In this document: positions 24,164 to 31,778 of the stretch, in pieces
Layout: every line of letters starts with the position of its first letter
Numbering within the stretch: position 1 is the first letter of the stretch
Source: Algoriphagus algorifonticola
GTDB lineage: Bacteria; Bacteroidota; Bacteroidia; Cytophagales; Cyclobacteriaceae
Reading direction: 5' to 3'
Assembly (NCBI RefSeq): GCF_007655305.1
Contig: NZ_VLOG01000019.1
Location: 168,970 to 207,491 of the forward strand
Length of the DNA stretch: 38,522 nt
Translations under genes and position numbers: made by a program
The notes under the pieces: generated by a model
Told to the model about the DNA's origin: nothing
Seen by the model: the letters and a program-made list of their open reading frames with translations, nothing else
Database searches by the model: none

Positions 24164-25792
24164 ATGAAAAAAATAAGTTTTGCCCTACTATTTTCCATGC
24201 TTTTTTCTCTGGCATTATTTGCTCAGCAGCAGGCAGAAAAACCCAAAATCGTGGTTGGAATCATTGTCGATCAAATGCGGCAAGAATACTTCTACAAGTT
24301 TGCCGACCGCTATTCAGATGGAGGATTTAAAAGGTTAGCCTCCGAGGGTTATATGATGAAAAATGGGCATTATAATTACATCCCTACCTACACTGGGCCT
24401 GGACATGCTTCAGTTTATACCGGAACTACACCAGCTACCCATGGAATCATAGGGAATAATTGGTATGTAAGAAGGCAGAATAAAATGATCTATTGTGCAG
24501 AGGACTCTACTGTGAGTAATGTGGGAGGAACAGTCATGAGTGGTCAAATCAGTCCGAGAAATCTGCTTACAACAACTATAACCGATGAATTGAGGTTTGC
24601 CACAAATAAGCGCTCAAAGGTTGTTGGAATCGCCATCAAAGATCGTGGGGCAAGTTTACCTGCAGGTCATCTTGGAGATGCCTATTGGTTTGACAGCGAT
24701 AATGGAGAGTTTATGACTTCTACTTATTACAAGTCAGAACTTCCGACATGGGTAAGTAATTTTAACGCTTTAAAACGCCCTGATTCCTTACTAAACCAAA
24801 CTTGGCAACCCCTATATTCTGCAGATTCATATATCAATAGCATTGATGATAATAATGAATTTGAGGCACCCTTTATCGGGAAAGAGACTCCAACTTTCCC
24901 CTATAATCTTCCTGAATTGAGAGAAAACAACGGGAACTATGGTTTGATTGCCGCCACTCCATTTGGGAATACTTTGACTTTGGAGTTTGCATATGCTGCT
25001 ATAGAAGGTGAAAAATTAGGAATGGGAAAAGAGACCGATTTTTTGGCGGTTAGTTTCTCATCTCCCGATTATATAGGGCACAGATTTGGACCTACTTCAA
25101 AAGAGTTGGAAGATAATTATCTGCGACTTGATCTGGAAATTGAACAGTTTTTAAACTACCTCGACAAAACTTATGGTAAAGGAAATTACTTGGTATTTCT
25201 TTCTGCAGATCATGGCGTGGCAGACATTGCTACCTACATGGAAAGTGAAAGAGTACCAGCGGGAAATTTGAATTTCGGGTATATTTTAGGTCAGGCAAGA
25301 GGATATATGACCGTGAAGTATGGAGAAGGTAATTGGATCTTAAACGGATCGAACGATCAGATTTTTCTGAACCATGAGTTGATCCAAGAAAAAGAGCTGG
25401 AGCTGGACGATATTCAGGAACAGCTAGCAAACTTCCTCTTAAGGTACAATGGGATAAAAGAGGTTTATACTGCCTCAGCAATGAGAAGTACAGCTTTTAC
25501 CCAGCATAGGCCCCATTTATTGCAGATGGGTTATAATCATAAAGCTTCTGGGGACCTATTAATTATTTTGGAACCATCTTGGTTGACTGGTGGAGCAAGA
25601 GGTACTTCACACGGAACTGGATTCACCTATGACACTCACGTTCCTATCGTATTTTTTGGATGGGGAGTAAAATCCGGAGAAAGCACTCGATATGCTACAG
25701 TCACCGACATAGCTCCTACCCTTTCGATGCTATTGAATATCCGACTTCCAAATGGAGCAACCGGACAGCCGATCCATGAATTGTTTGACTAG
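24164..25792 (+). CDS. Secreted alkaline phosphatase/phosphodiesterase, PafA-like
   Basis: From the ATG at 24164 the protein has 542 residues with a signal peptide (MKKISFALLFSMLFSLALFA-Q). It belongs to the alkaline phosphatase superfamily: metal ligand Asp36 in GIIVDQMRQEYF, the nucleophile Thr within IPTYTGPGHASVYTG (Thr75 or Thr77), AVSFSSPDYIGHRFGP, VFLSADHGV, and the last His in GTSHGTGFTYDTHVPIVFFG. PafA enzymes of Bacteroidetes are calcium- or zinc-dependent periplasmic phosphatases that work on many phosphomonoesters and are not repressed by phosphate. It is a single gene with its own promoter and terminator. Confidence 0.92.
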   Translation: MKKISFALLFSMLFSLALFAQQQAEKPKIVVGIIVDQMRQEYFYKFADRYSDGGFKRLASEGYMMKNGHYNYIPTYTGPGHASVYTGTTPATHGIIGNNWYVRRQNKMIYCAEDSTVSNVGGTVMSGQISPRNLLTTTITDELRFATNKRSKVVGIAIKDRGASLPAGHLGDAYWFDSDNGEFMTSTYYKSELPTWVSNFNALKRPDSLLNQTWQPLYSADSYINSIDDNNEFEAPFIGKETPTFPYNLPELRENNGNYGLIAATPFGNTLTLEFAYAAIEGEKLGMGKETDFLAVSFSSPDYIGHRFGPTSKELEDNYLRLDLEIEQFLNYLDKTYGKGNYLVFLSADHGVADIATYMESERVPAGNLNFGYILGQARGYMTVKYGEGNWILNGSNDQIFLNHELIQEKELELDDIQEQLANFLLRYNGIKEVYTASAMRSTAFTQHRPHLLQMGYNHKASGDLLIILEPSWLTGGARGTSHGTGFTYDTHVPIVFFGWGVKSGESTRYATVTDIAPTLSMLLNIRLPNGATGQPIHELFD

Positions 25793-25810
25793 AAAAACCA
25801 AAGCCTAAAC

Positions 25811-25842
25811 AAAATCCCAGAATAGTACAATTCTGGGATTTT
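25811..25842 (+). terminator. Intrinsic terminator of the PafA-like gene
   Basis: AAAATCCCAGAAT/ATTCTGGGATTTT, a 13-bp perfect stem with a 6-nt loop, ending in a T-run on the plus strand. Confidence 0.92.
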
Positions 25843-25926
25843 TTATTGGTAATTAATGAAAACAAAATCTGAAAAACTTTTTAAAAAATTCTTTAATCCT
25901 TAAATTCAATTCTTTCATTTATAAAT

Positions 25927-26340
25927 ATGCGCCACTCACACTCCGAAATATGGACGCATTTGGTTTTTAGTACCAAAGGCCACAAACCCTCAATAGATTC
26001 ACTGAAAGTGGATATAATAAAACAAGGGCTTGGGGATTTCATCGCGTCTATCCCAGATCAGCATGGCACTTTTTGTGTTCTCGTAGATCATTTTCACATG
26101 TTAATCAAGCTGCCAGAAAACCTTTCTGTCAATCAACTAGCAGAACAGATTCAAGAATTGATTTCACAGCGATTAAGACAAGAAGGATTCGATCCAGATA
26201 CTTTAGAATGGGAGAGTGATTACCATGCGCACTCTGTTAGTTTGAATCGCCTTTCCGTGGAAAAAAGTCTGATCGAAAGGCAAGACATTAAGCACAAGGA
26301 AATTTCTTTGAAAGAGGAATTGAAATTTTTGGGCTTATAA
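25927..26340 (+). CDS. Y1 (IS200-like) transposase homologue lacking the catalytic tyrosine
   Basis: The 137-residue protein keeps the fold signatures of the IS200/RAYT transposase family: HLVFSTKGHKP (11-21), the HUH metal motif His55-Phe-His57 in VLVDHFHMLIKL, and a W...Y.A.SVS segment (95-105). In the family, a tyrosine in a motif like YIKNQEEHH is the nucleophile; aligned without gaps from the conserved KEEL near the end, this position is Leu115 (SLIERQDIKHKEISLKEEL). The protein is therefore full length but probably cannot cut DNA. I see no IS ends beside it. It could be a domesticated DNA-binding protein or a decayed transposase; the intact frame argues for a use. Confidence 0.8.
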   Translation: MRHSHSEIWTHLVFSTKGHKPSIDSLKVDIIKQGLGDFIASIPDQHGTFCVLVDHFHMLIKLPENLSVNQLAEQIQELISQRLRQEGFDPDTLEWESDYHAHSVSLNRLSVEKSLIERQDIKHKEISLKEELKFLGL

Positions 26341-26342
26341 AA

Positions 26343-26368
26343 AAAGGCTGATCTATTAACCAGCCTTT
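26343..26368. terminator. Terminator of hmgA, shared with the Y1-like gene
   Basis: AAAGGCTG/CAGCCTTT with a 10-nt loop; on the minus strand it is followed by a long T-run, on the plus strand by AAATTTTT. The hmgA stop is 7 bp away and the Y1-like gene ends 3 bp before it. Confidence 0.82.
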
Positions 26369-26374
26369 AAATTT

Positions 26375-27538
26375 TTATTCCGACCAACTCATCGGATAGT
26401 TTTTATCTACAAACTCCAATGCATCCGTGGTTATTTGCAGCGGTTTAAATGTATCTAACATTACTGCATATTCTTCTGTGGATTTAGCGCCAATTGATTT
26501 TTCAACTGTTCCCGGATGAGGTCCATGCGGCAAACCTCCCATGTGAATTGTAAATGAACCTCTGTCAATGCCTTTTCTACTCATAAACTCTCCTTCGGCA
26601 TAATATAAGACCTCATCAGAATCGATATTTGAATGATTATATGGTGCCGGAATTGCTAATGGATGGTAATCAAACAATCTCGGCACGAAGGAACAAATCA
26701 CAAAACCCCAAGCTTGAAACGTCTGATGTACGGGTGGTGGCTGATGTATTCTTCCTGTTATAGGTTCGAAATCATAAATAGACAATGCATAAGGATAGAG
26801 ATACCCATCCCAACCTACGATATCCAAAGGACTGTGATTATAGGAATATTGATGAAGCATTCCCTGCTTTTTGATTTGAACAAGGTAATCTCCCTTATCC
26901 TTTTCGATATGAAGCTCATGGGGTGGGCGTATATCTCTTTCGCAGTAAGGCGAATGTTCCAACAATTGTCCTACTTCATTTCTGTAGCGTTTAACTGTCT
27001 CAATTGGACCGTGTGATTCGATCACCAAAAGACGCAATGGACCTTCCTCTTTAAATTCAAGCCTGTAAATGGTTGTTCGAGGAATCACGATGTAATCACC
27101 TTTTCTCAATTCAAGTTTCCCGAATTGAGAATACATTATTCCTTCACCATCATGGATATATAATAGCTCATCTCCGTCAGCGTTTTTGAAATAATAATCC
27201 ATCTTACGCTTTTTGGGAGAGCATATTCCCATCATCACATCATTATTCATCATCAGCATCCTCCTGGCATCCAGGTAATCTTCACCTGTAAATTCAACTC
27301 CAGAAGTTTTTAGATGTGTTTGGTTTAAACCATGTTGGTCAGCAACCTGCCATTTAAAGGGCTTGGGTTGACCTATGGATTTCACCTCATTTGGATTGTA
27401 AATGTGATATAAATTTGAATAGATTCCTGAAAAACCTTTAGAACTGACTAGCTCTTCCTTATACAAACTTCCATCCGGCTGTCTGAATTGAGTGTGTCTT
27501 TTTGGCGGAATGGATCCTAATCTGTGATAATATGCCAT
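26375..27538 (-). CDS. hmgA: Homogentisate 1,2-dioxygenase
   Basis: The 387-residue protein begins MAYYHRLGSIPPKRHTQFR, typical of bacterial homogentisate dioxygenases, and contains NHSPLDIVGWDGYLYPY, the His-rich HQPPPVHQTFQAWGF, the iron-ligand region SDEVLYYAEGEF and LPHGPHPGTVEKS. It is a non-haem Fe(II) enzyme that opens the homogentisate ring to maleylacetoacetate in tyrosine and phenylalanine breakdown. The partner genes (4-hydroxyphenylpyruvate dioxygenase, fumarylacetoacetase) are not in the window. It is a single gene between two terminators. Confidence 0.95.
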   Translation of the reverse strand: MAYYHRLGSIPPKRHTQFRQPDGSLYKEELVSSKGFSGIYSNLYHIYNPNEVKSIGQPKPFKWQVADQHGLNQTHLKTSGVEFTGEDYLDARRMLMMNNDVMMGICSPKKRKMDYYFKNADGDELLYIHDGEGIMYSQFGKLELRKGDYIVIPRTTIYRLEFKEEGPLRLLVIESHGPIETVKRYRNEVGQLLEHSPYCERDIRPPHELHIEKDKGDYLVQIKKQGMLHQYSYNHSPLDIVGWDGYLYPYALSIYDFEPITGRIHQPPPVHQTFQAWGFVICSFVPRLFDYHPLAIPAPYNHSNIDSDEVLYYAEGEFMSRKGIDRGSFTIHMGGLPHGPHPGTVEKSIGAKSTEEYAVMLDTFKPLQITTDALEFVDKNYPMSWSE

Positions 27539-27604
27539 GACTATTTGGGTTTATGAGGGCAAGTTACAATTGAATAATCAAGCTTGAAACTACCAGATAA
27601 AAAA

Positions 27605-27630
27605 AGGTCAGCTGAATATACAACTGACCT
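27605..27630 (-). terminator. Intrinsic terminator of the csbD gene
   Basis: AGGTCAG/CTGACCT with a 12-nt loop, followed on the minus strand by seven T, 22 bp after the CsbD stop. Confidence 0.85.
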
Positions 27631-27652
27631 CCACCAAATTGGTTATCTTTGA

Positions 27653-27850
27653 TCAACTATTTTGAGAGTCTTCCTCAAAAATCATTTGTCTTAAATTCTC
27701 GATTTTTTCACCGGTCTTCTCTTGCAATAGCCCTAAAATTTCATCTTCCTGACCTTCTGTGAATTTTAAGTCGTCGTCAGTAAGTTGAGCATATTTCTGC
27801 TTTAATTGACCTTTAATTTGATTCCAGTTTCCTTTAAGTTGCAATGACAT
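27653..27850 (-). CDS. CsbD family stress protein
   Basis: The ATG at 27850 gives 65 residues starting MSLQLKGNWNQIKGQLKQKY, the CsbD family pattern (KGNW.QIKG..K...G.LT.DD). A frame extended to 27943 adds 31 hydrophobic residues with no family match and runs through the intergenic region, so I reject it. CsbD proteins are small, acidic, probably disordered proteins induced under general stress in several bacteria; the mechanism is unknown. It is divergent from the GH16 gene, with an inverted repeat between them. Confidence 0.9.
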   Translation of the reverse strand: MSLQLKGNWNQIKGQLKQKYAQLTDDDLKFTEGQEDEILGLLQEKTGEKIENLRQMIFEEDSQNS

Positions 27851-27878
27851 AAAATAAATGGTTTTCGTTATAAAAAGA

Positions 27879-27907
27879 TTACATATTATATGACGGAAAA
27901 TATGTAA
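27879..27907. promoter_or_regulatory. Inverted repeat between csbD and the GH16 gene
   Basis: TTACATATT (27879-27887) and AATATGTAA (27899-27907) are exact reverse complements with an 11-bp spacer, so half-site centres are 20 bp apart, about two helical turns. It lies 25 bp before the GH16 ATG and about 30 bp before the csbD ATG, a fitting place for an operator acting on both. No T-run follows. Confidence 0.4.
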
Positions 27908-27931
27908 AATAGTTTCATACCTAAATAGTAA

Positions 27932-28735
27932 ATGAAGAATCACGTAATAAATCGACTTATCACATTAAACCTATTTTTCCTAATGTCCACTCAAGGTTTT
28001 AGCCAAAAATTACTTTGGAATGAAGAATTTAATTATGAAGGATTTCCTGCTGACAGCAGCTGGTCTTATGATGTAGGAGACCATGGGTGGGGGAACAGAG
28101 AATTGCAATTTTACACCAAGGAGGAATTAAAAAACGCCAGAGTTGAAAATGGAAAATTGATCATTGAGGCACATAAAGATTCAGATTATCCCAAAGGTTA
28201 TACCTCTGCCCGATTAGTGAGTAAGAAAAAGGCTAGCTGGCAATATGGATATATTGAAGTAAGGGCCAAATTACCAGAAGGGAAAGGCACATGGCCGGCA
28301 ATTTGGATGCTCGCAGATGAAAACCGCTACGGAGGCTGGCCAAAAAACGGAGAAATAGATATCATGGAACATGTAGGATATGATCCGGGAGTTGTTCATG
28401 GGACAGTTCATACCGAATCCTTCAATCATGTCAAAGGCACTCAGAAGGGAGCTCAAAGGCAAGTTGACACCTTCAATTCTGAATTCCATACCTATGCAAT
28501 TGATTGGGGTGAAGAAAAGATAGACTTCTTTATTGATGATCAGCTTTACTTCACCTTTGAAAACACCGGAGGTGGGCCTGAAGAGTGGCCATTTTCTCAG
28601 CCTTTCCATATTATTTTGAACATTGCTGTTGGAGGAAATTGGGGAGGAAAAGAGGGCGTAGATGCAAACATTTGGCCACAAAGAATGGAAATCGACTACA
28701 TTCGCGTCTATGAATACAAACCAACGCAAGAATAA
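27932..28735 (+). CDS. Glycoside hydrolase family 16 endo-beta-glucanase
   Basis: The 267-residue protein has a signal peptide (MKNHVINRLITLNLFFLMSTQGFS-Q) and a single GH16 jelly-roll domain. The catalytic motif is GEIDIMEHVG, with Glu141 as nucleophile, Asp143 and Glu146 as acid/base. WPAIWML before it and EFHTYAIDWGEEKIDFFID after it are typical of laminarinase-type GH16. It probably cleaves beta-1,3- or mixed beta-1,3/1,4-glucans outside the cytoplasm. No SusC/SusD pair is nearby and no carbohydrate-binding module is attached. Confidence 0.92.
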   Translation: MKNHVINRLITLNLFFLMSTQGFSQKLLWNEEFNYEGFPADSSWSYDVGDHGWGNRELQFYTKEELKNARVENGKLIIEAHKDSDYPKGYTSARLVSKKKASWQYGYIEVRAKLPEGKGTWPAIWMLADENRYGGWPKNGEIDIMEHVGYDPGVVHGTVHTESFNHVKGTQKGAQRQVDTFNSEFHTYAIDWGEEKIDFFIDDQLYFTFENTGGGPEEWPFSQPFHIILNIAVGGNWGGKEGVDANIWPQRMEIDYIRVYEYKPTQE

Positions 28736-28810
28736 GACTGCTCAATTACTTGGGAAAATCTCGAACTTTTCCTAAACTGACAAATATAAATCGTTAGTGA
28801 TACTATCTCT

Positions 28811-29461
28811 ATGCAAGATTACTCCCTGAAAAGACGGAAAATGAGAGCCCTTCTCATCATAAGTGTCTTATTATTATTGATATATGCAAAAAATCTAATT
28901 GAGAGAAGGTCATTTAGAGATATAAGTTCCACATTTACCGAAGTCTACAATGACCGTTTATTAGTGGAGGGATATATCTTTCAGATTTCTGAAGGTCTCT
29001 TTCAGATACAAAAGTTAATTGACCATTGTAATTTGGACTATGATTATTCCAAAGTGATCGATGAAATAGAATCCAACGAGAAGGCCATTCTTCAAATAGT
29101 AGAAGATTTTGAGGCTACTAAACTAACGGAGCAGGAATCTGAGCTTTTGGGAGATTTCAAAAAAATCATTGTCAATGATCTAAGTATCAAAAGCTACGAC
29201 TTACTGTATACAGATAGTGCTGGGGTCAATAGAAATCAAGTCAAACTCTATGATCAAAAAATATCGCAAGCGAGACGTGATTTGGATAACCTAAGTAAGA
29301 TTCAAATGGTCGAGGGAGAGAAATTAATCAGTAAAGCTAAGGTGATGATCAACCGTTCTCAAATCTGGGCTCAATTTGAAGTAGCATTACTAATCATCTT
29401 AATTGTGGTATTATTTCTTCTGGTTTTTCGGAAATCAGAAGAAACGAAAGGAATGATATAA
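28811..29461 (+). CDS. Two-TM protein with a periplasmic four-helix-bundle-like domain, no output domain
   Basis: The 216-residue protein has a basic N-terminus, a first membrane segment (about 13-26, ALLIISVLLLLIYA), about 160 residues that look entirely helical and acidic, and a second membrane segment (about 191-208, VALLIILIVVLFLLVF) with a short charged tail. This is the layout of the 4HB_MCP ligand-binding domain of chemoreceptors and histidine kinases, but nothing follows the second segment. It might report to another protein or be a structural membrane protein. I cannot name a function. It ends inside a bidirectional terminator. Confidence 0.65.
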   Translation: MQDYSLKRRKMRALLIISVLLLLIYAKNLIERRSFRDISSTFTEVYNDRLLVEGYIFQISEGLFQIQKLIDHCNLDYDYSKVIDEIESNEKAILQIVEDFEATKLTEQESELLGDFKKIIVNDLSIKSYDLLYTDSAGVNRNQVKLYDQKISQARRDLDNLSKIQMVEGEKLISKAKVMINRSQIWAQFEVALLIILIVVLFLLVFRKSEETKGMI

Positions 29462-29490
29462 AAAAAGCCTGCTTTGAAGCAGGCTTTTTT
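29461..29490. terminator. Strong bidirectional terminator, left border of the 3-keto-sugar locus
   Basis: AAAAAAGCCTGC/GCAGGCTTTTTT, a 12-bp perfect stem with a 6-nt loop. It ends the plus-strand sensor-like gene and the minus-strand operon that finishes at 29495. Confidence 0.93.
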
Positions 29491-29494
29491 ATTT

Positions 29495-30055
29495 TTACCC
29501 TATTGCGTAGGCCTTATCGCCTTTATTGTAATCTATGCAGCCATCGTATCTTCCAGGCACTTCTACATAATTCAATGCCTGAGTAGCTCCTATTTCAGAT
29601 GAGAAGTAACCCAAAACCGTTAAATCCCGAAGCATATTGATCACTTGAGGCTCTTTATTTTCTGAGGTTTTGTATTGCTCATAGAGCCCATTAAGGTAAG
29701 CCAGTCTGTCCTCTGCCGGAGCGCCTACAAAATCCGTCCCTTTTTCAGATTTAAATTCCTTGCGAATCATATTCAATCCGTCCACAAAGGCTTTTTGTTG
29801 GTCAGCATTATAGGTATCCTTAACCATCATGACGATAAAGGAACCAATGCCAACTGCTTTGGCACCAGGGGTATCTGTCTCAGGAATAATTGTATCTCCC
29901 AATTCATCTAGAAATGCAATGTCATCAGGACCGAAATTCAAGCCTTCAATTTGCTTATCAGGAGAACATCCAGTTAAGATGGCTGTTGCACCAACCATAG
30001 TCCCTCCCATCATCAATACGACGCTCTTCAATGCGTCTCTTCTATTCATAGTCAT
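29495..30055 (-). CDS. Gluconate 2-dehydrogenase subunit 3 family protein (small subunit of the GMC dehydrogenase)
   Basis: The 186-residue protein has a twin-arginine signal (NRRDALKSVVLMMGGTMVGA) followed by a Cys in TGCSPDK that may be a lipobox. The mature part contains DIAFLDELGDTIIPETDTPGA, the signature of the gluconate 2-dehydrogenase subunit 3 family. Such small subunits escort a GMC flavoprotein across the membrane and are needed for its activity (LacC-type and gluconate/glucose dehydrogenase gamma subunits). ATG codons at 30055 or 30049 could both be used. It lies 17 bp after the GMC gene and is the last gene of the minus operon. Confidence 0.9.
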   Translation of the reverse strand: MTMNRRDALKSVVLMMGGTMVGATAILTGCSPDKQIEGLNFGPDDIAFLDELGDTIIPETDTPGAKAVGIGSFIVMMVKDTYNADQQKAFVDGLNMIRKEFKSEKGTDFVGAPAEDRLAYLNGLYEQYKTSENKEPQVINMLRDLTVLGYFSSEIGATQALNYVEVPGRYDGCIDYNKGDKAYAIG

Positions 30056-30072
30056 GTCTTTGTCTTTTAGAA

Positions 30073-31752
30073 TTAGAGATTACGCTTTTTCAACTCTTCC
30101 ACTGCAAAAGCAGCAGCTCTAGCTGTCATAGCCATATAAGTAAGTGAAGGGTTTTGTGCAGCAGCAGAAGTCATCGCAGCACCATCAGTTACGAATACAT
30201 TTTTCGCATCCCACACTTGGTTGTTCCCATTCAAAACAGAAGATTTTGGATCTCTACCCATCCTTGCTGTTCCCATTTCGTGGATACCTTGTCCAAAAGT
30301 ATAGCCTGAATCATAGGTTTGAACATCTTTAAAACCTGCTACTTCCAACATTTCAGCCGCATCCGCCATCATATCTTTTCGCATGTTTTTCTCATTCTCT
30401 TTGATCTCGGCATTCATCACCAATGCCTCCATGCCCCATTTATCTTTTACAGAATCACTCAATCGAATATGATTATCATGATAAGGAAGGATTTCTCCGA
30501 AAGCGGTGAACCCAATACTCCACGGTCCTGGTTCTGTTAAAGCTTCTTTCATTGGTGCCCCGAAGTTTAATTCAGCTACATCTCTATTCCATCCACTTCT
30601 ACTTGCACCTCCTTGGTATCCGAAACCTCTCAGGTAATCTCTTTTTTCTCCATTTAGGTTTCTAAATCTTGGGATATAAAGCCCAGTAGGTCTTCGACCA
30701 AAATAATATTTGTCCTCATATCCATCGATCGTACCTCTGGCACCCAAACGGAAATGATGATCCATTACATTGTGGCCTAGTTCTCCTGAACTGGAACCTA
30801 ATCCGCCAGGCCAAATATCGGTGGCAGTTCTCATCAAAATTGCCGTTGAGTTAAAAGCTGAAGCACATAGGAAGATGATTTTTGCATCATACTCCACTGT
30901 TTGATTTGTTTCAGCATCTAGCACTTCTACTCCAGTGGCCTTCTGTGTATCTTTATCATAAATCAATCTTCTGACAATAGACCATGGTCTTAGAGTCAAA
31001 TTACCGGTAGCTACTGCTGCTGGCAAAGTAGAGGCCTGAGTACTGAAATATCCTCCAAAAGGACATCCTAAAGAGCACTTATTTCTATATTGACAGCCTA
31101 CTCTTCCCGGTAATGGCTGAGTGATATTCGCCGGACGGCCCATGATCCAATGTCTAGCTCCCTTGTAGTGAGCCTTGATTCTTTCTGCTGCATCCTTTTC
31201 GACACAGTTCATTGGCATAGGAGGCATAAACTCACCATCAGGTAGAATATCCAACCCATCCTTATTGCCGGAAATACCTGCGAATTTTTCTACATAAGAA
31301 TACCATGGAGCTAAATCCTTATATCTGATTGGCCAATCCACGGCGATTCCTTCTTTGGCATTTGCCTCAAAATCTACATCTGCCAATCTATAAGACTGTC
31401 TACCCCACAATAAAGAACGCCCACCTACTTGATATCCTCTGAACCAAGTAAAAGGCTTTTCTTCTACATAGGGAGAGTCACTTTCGTGAGCCCACCAGTC
31501 TAGATTTAATTCATTTAAAACATAATCCCTTCTAAGATTGGGATGATTCTCCAACATTTCTTGGGTTCTACGTCCTCTATGTGGAACTTCCCAAGGGGGA
31601 AGTGTGGCAGTCTTATAGTCCTTTACGTGCTCTACGTTAGGTCCCCTCTCCAGGAGCAATACTTTCAGCCCCTTCTCCGTCAGCTCTTTAGCAGCCCATC
31701 CGCCACTAATCCCTGACCCAACTACGATTGCATCATACGATTGATTTGCCAT
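30073..31752 (-). CDS. GMC family FAD oxidoreductase, probable glycoside 3-dehydrogenase large subunit
   Basis: The 559-residue protein has the FAD motif VVGSGISGGWAAKEL (10-24), LLLERG, the GMC segment YQVGGRSLLWGRQS (107-120), and the C-terminal active-site stretch with HEMGTARMG and AAAQNPSLTYMAMT. A cluster CQYRNKCSLGC (Cys220, 226, 230) resembles the cysteine motif that binds a 3Fe-4S centre in FAD glucose dehydrogenases. It has no signal peptide; the adjacent Tat-signal small subunit is expected to carry it out folded. Similar two-subunit enzymes oxidise C3 of sugars and glycosides in the periplasm and pass electrons to a cytochrome c. The substrate is inferred from context only. Confidence 0.88.
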   Translation of the reverse strand: MANQSYDAIVVGSGISGGWAAKELTEKGLKVLLLERGPNVEHVKDYKTATLPPWEVPHRGRRTQEMLENHPNLRRDYVLNELNLDWWAHESDSPYVEEKPFTWFRGYQVGGRSLLWGRQSYRLADVDFEANAKEGIAVDWPIRYKDLAPWYSYVEKFAGISGNKDGLDILPDGEFMPPMPMNCVEKDAAERIKAHYKGARHWIMGRPANITQPLPGRVGCQYRNKCSLGCPFGGYFSTQASTLPAAVATGNLTLRPWSIVRRLIYDKDTQKATGVEVLDAETNQTVEYDAKIIFLCASAFNSTAILMRTATDIWPGGLGSSSGELGHNVMDHHFRLGARGTIDGYEDKYYFGRRPTGLYIPRFRNLNGEKRDYLRGFGYQGGASRSGWNRDVAELNFGAPMKEALTEPGPWSIGFTAFGEILPYHDNHIRLSDSVKDKWGMEALVMNAEIKENEKNMRKDMMADAAEMLEVAGFKDVQTYDSGYTFGQGIHEMGTARMGRDPKSSVLNGNNQVWDAKNVFVTDGAAMTSAAAQNPSLTYMAMTARAAAFAVEELKKRNL

Positions 31753-31778
31753 AAATATGGTTTTTTGGTTTATTAATT

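Noticed and set aside
27644..27651. Perfect TATCTTTG box on the plus strand next to the csbD stop
   Set aside because: It would transcribe antisense into csbD, has no -33 box at the right distance and leads to no plus-strand gene before 27932; probably chance, although an antisense RNA cannot be excluded.
27851..27943. 31-residue N-terminal extension of CsbD
   Set aside because: CsbD proteins begin at the MSLQLKGNW-like motif; the extension covers the intergenic inverted repeat and even overlaps the GH16 start.
27932..28735. GH16 gene as part of a polysaccharide utilisation locus
   Set aside because: No SusC/SusD pair, further glycoside hydrolase or hybrid two-component sensor lies nearby, and the neighbouring 3-keto-sugar locus is separated by its own terminator.
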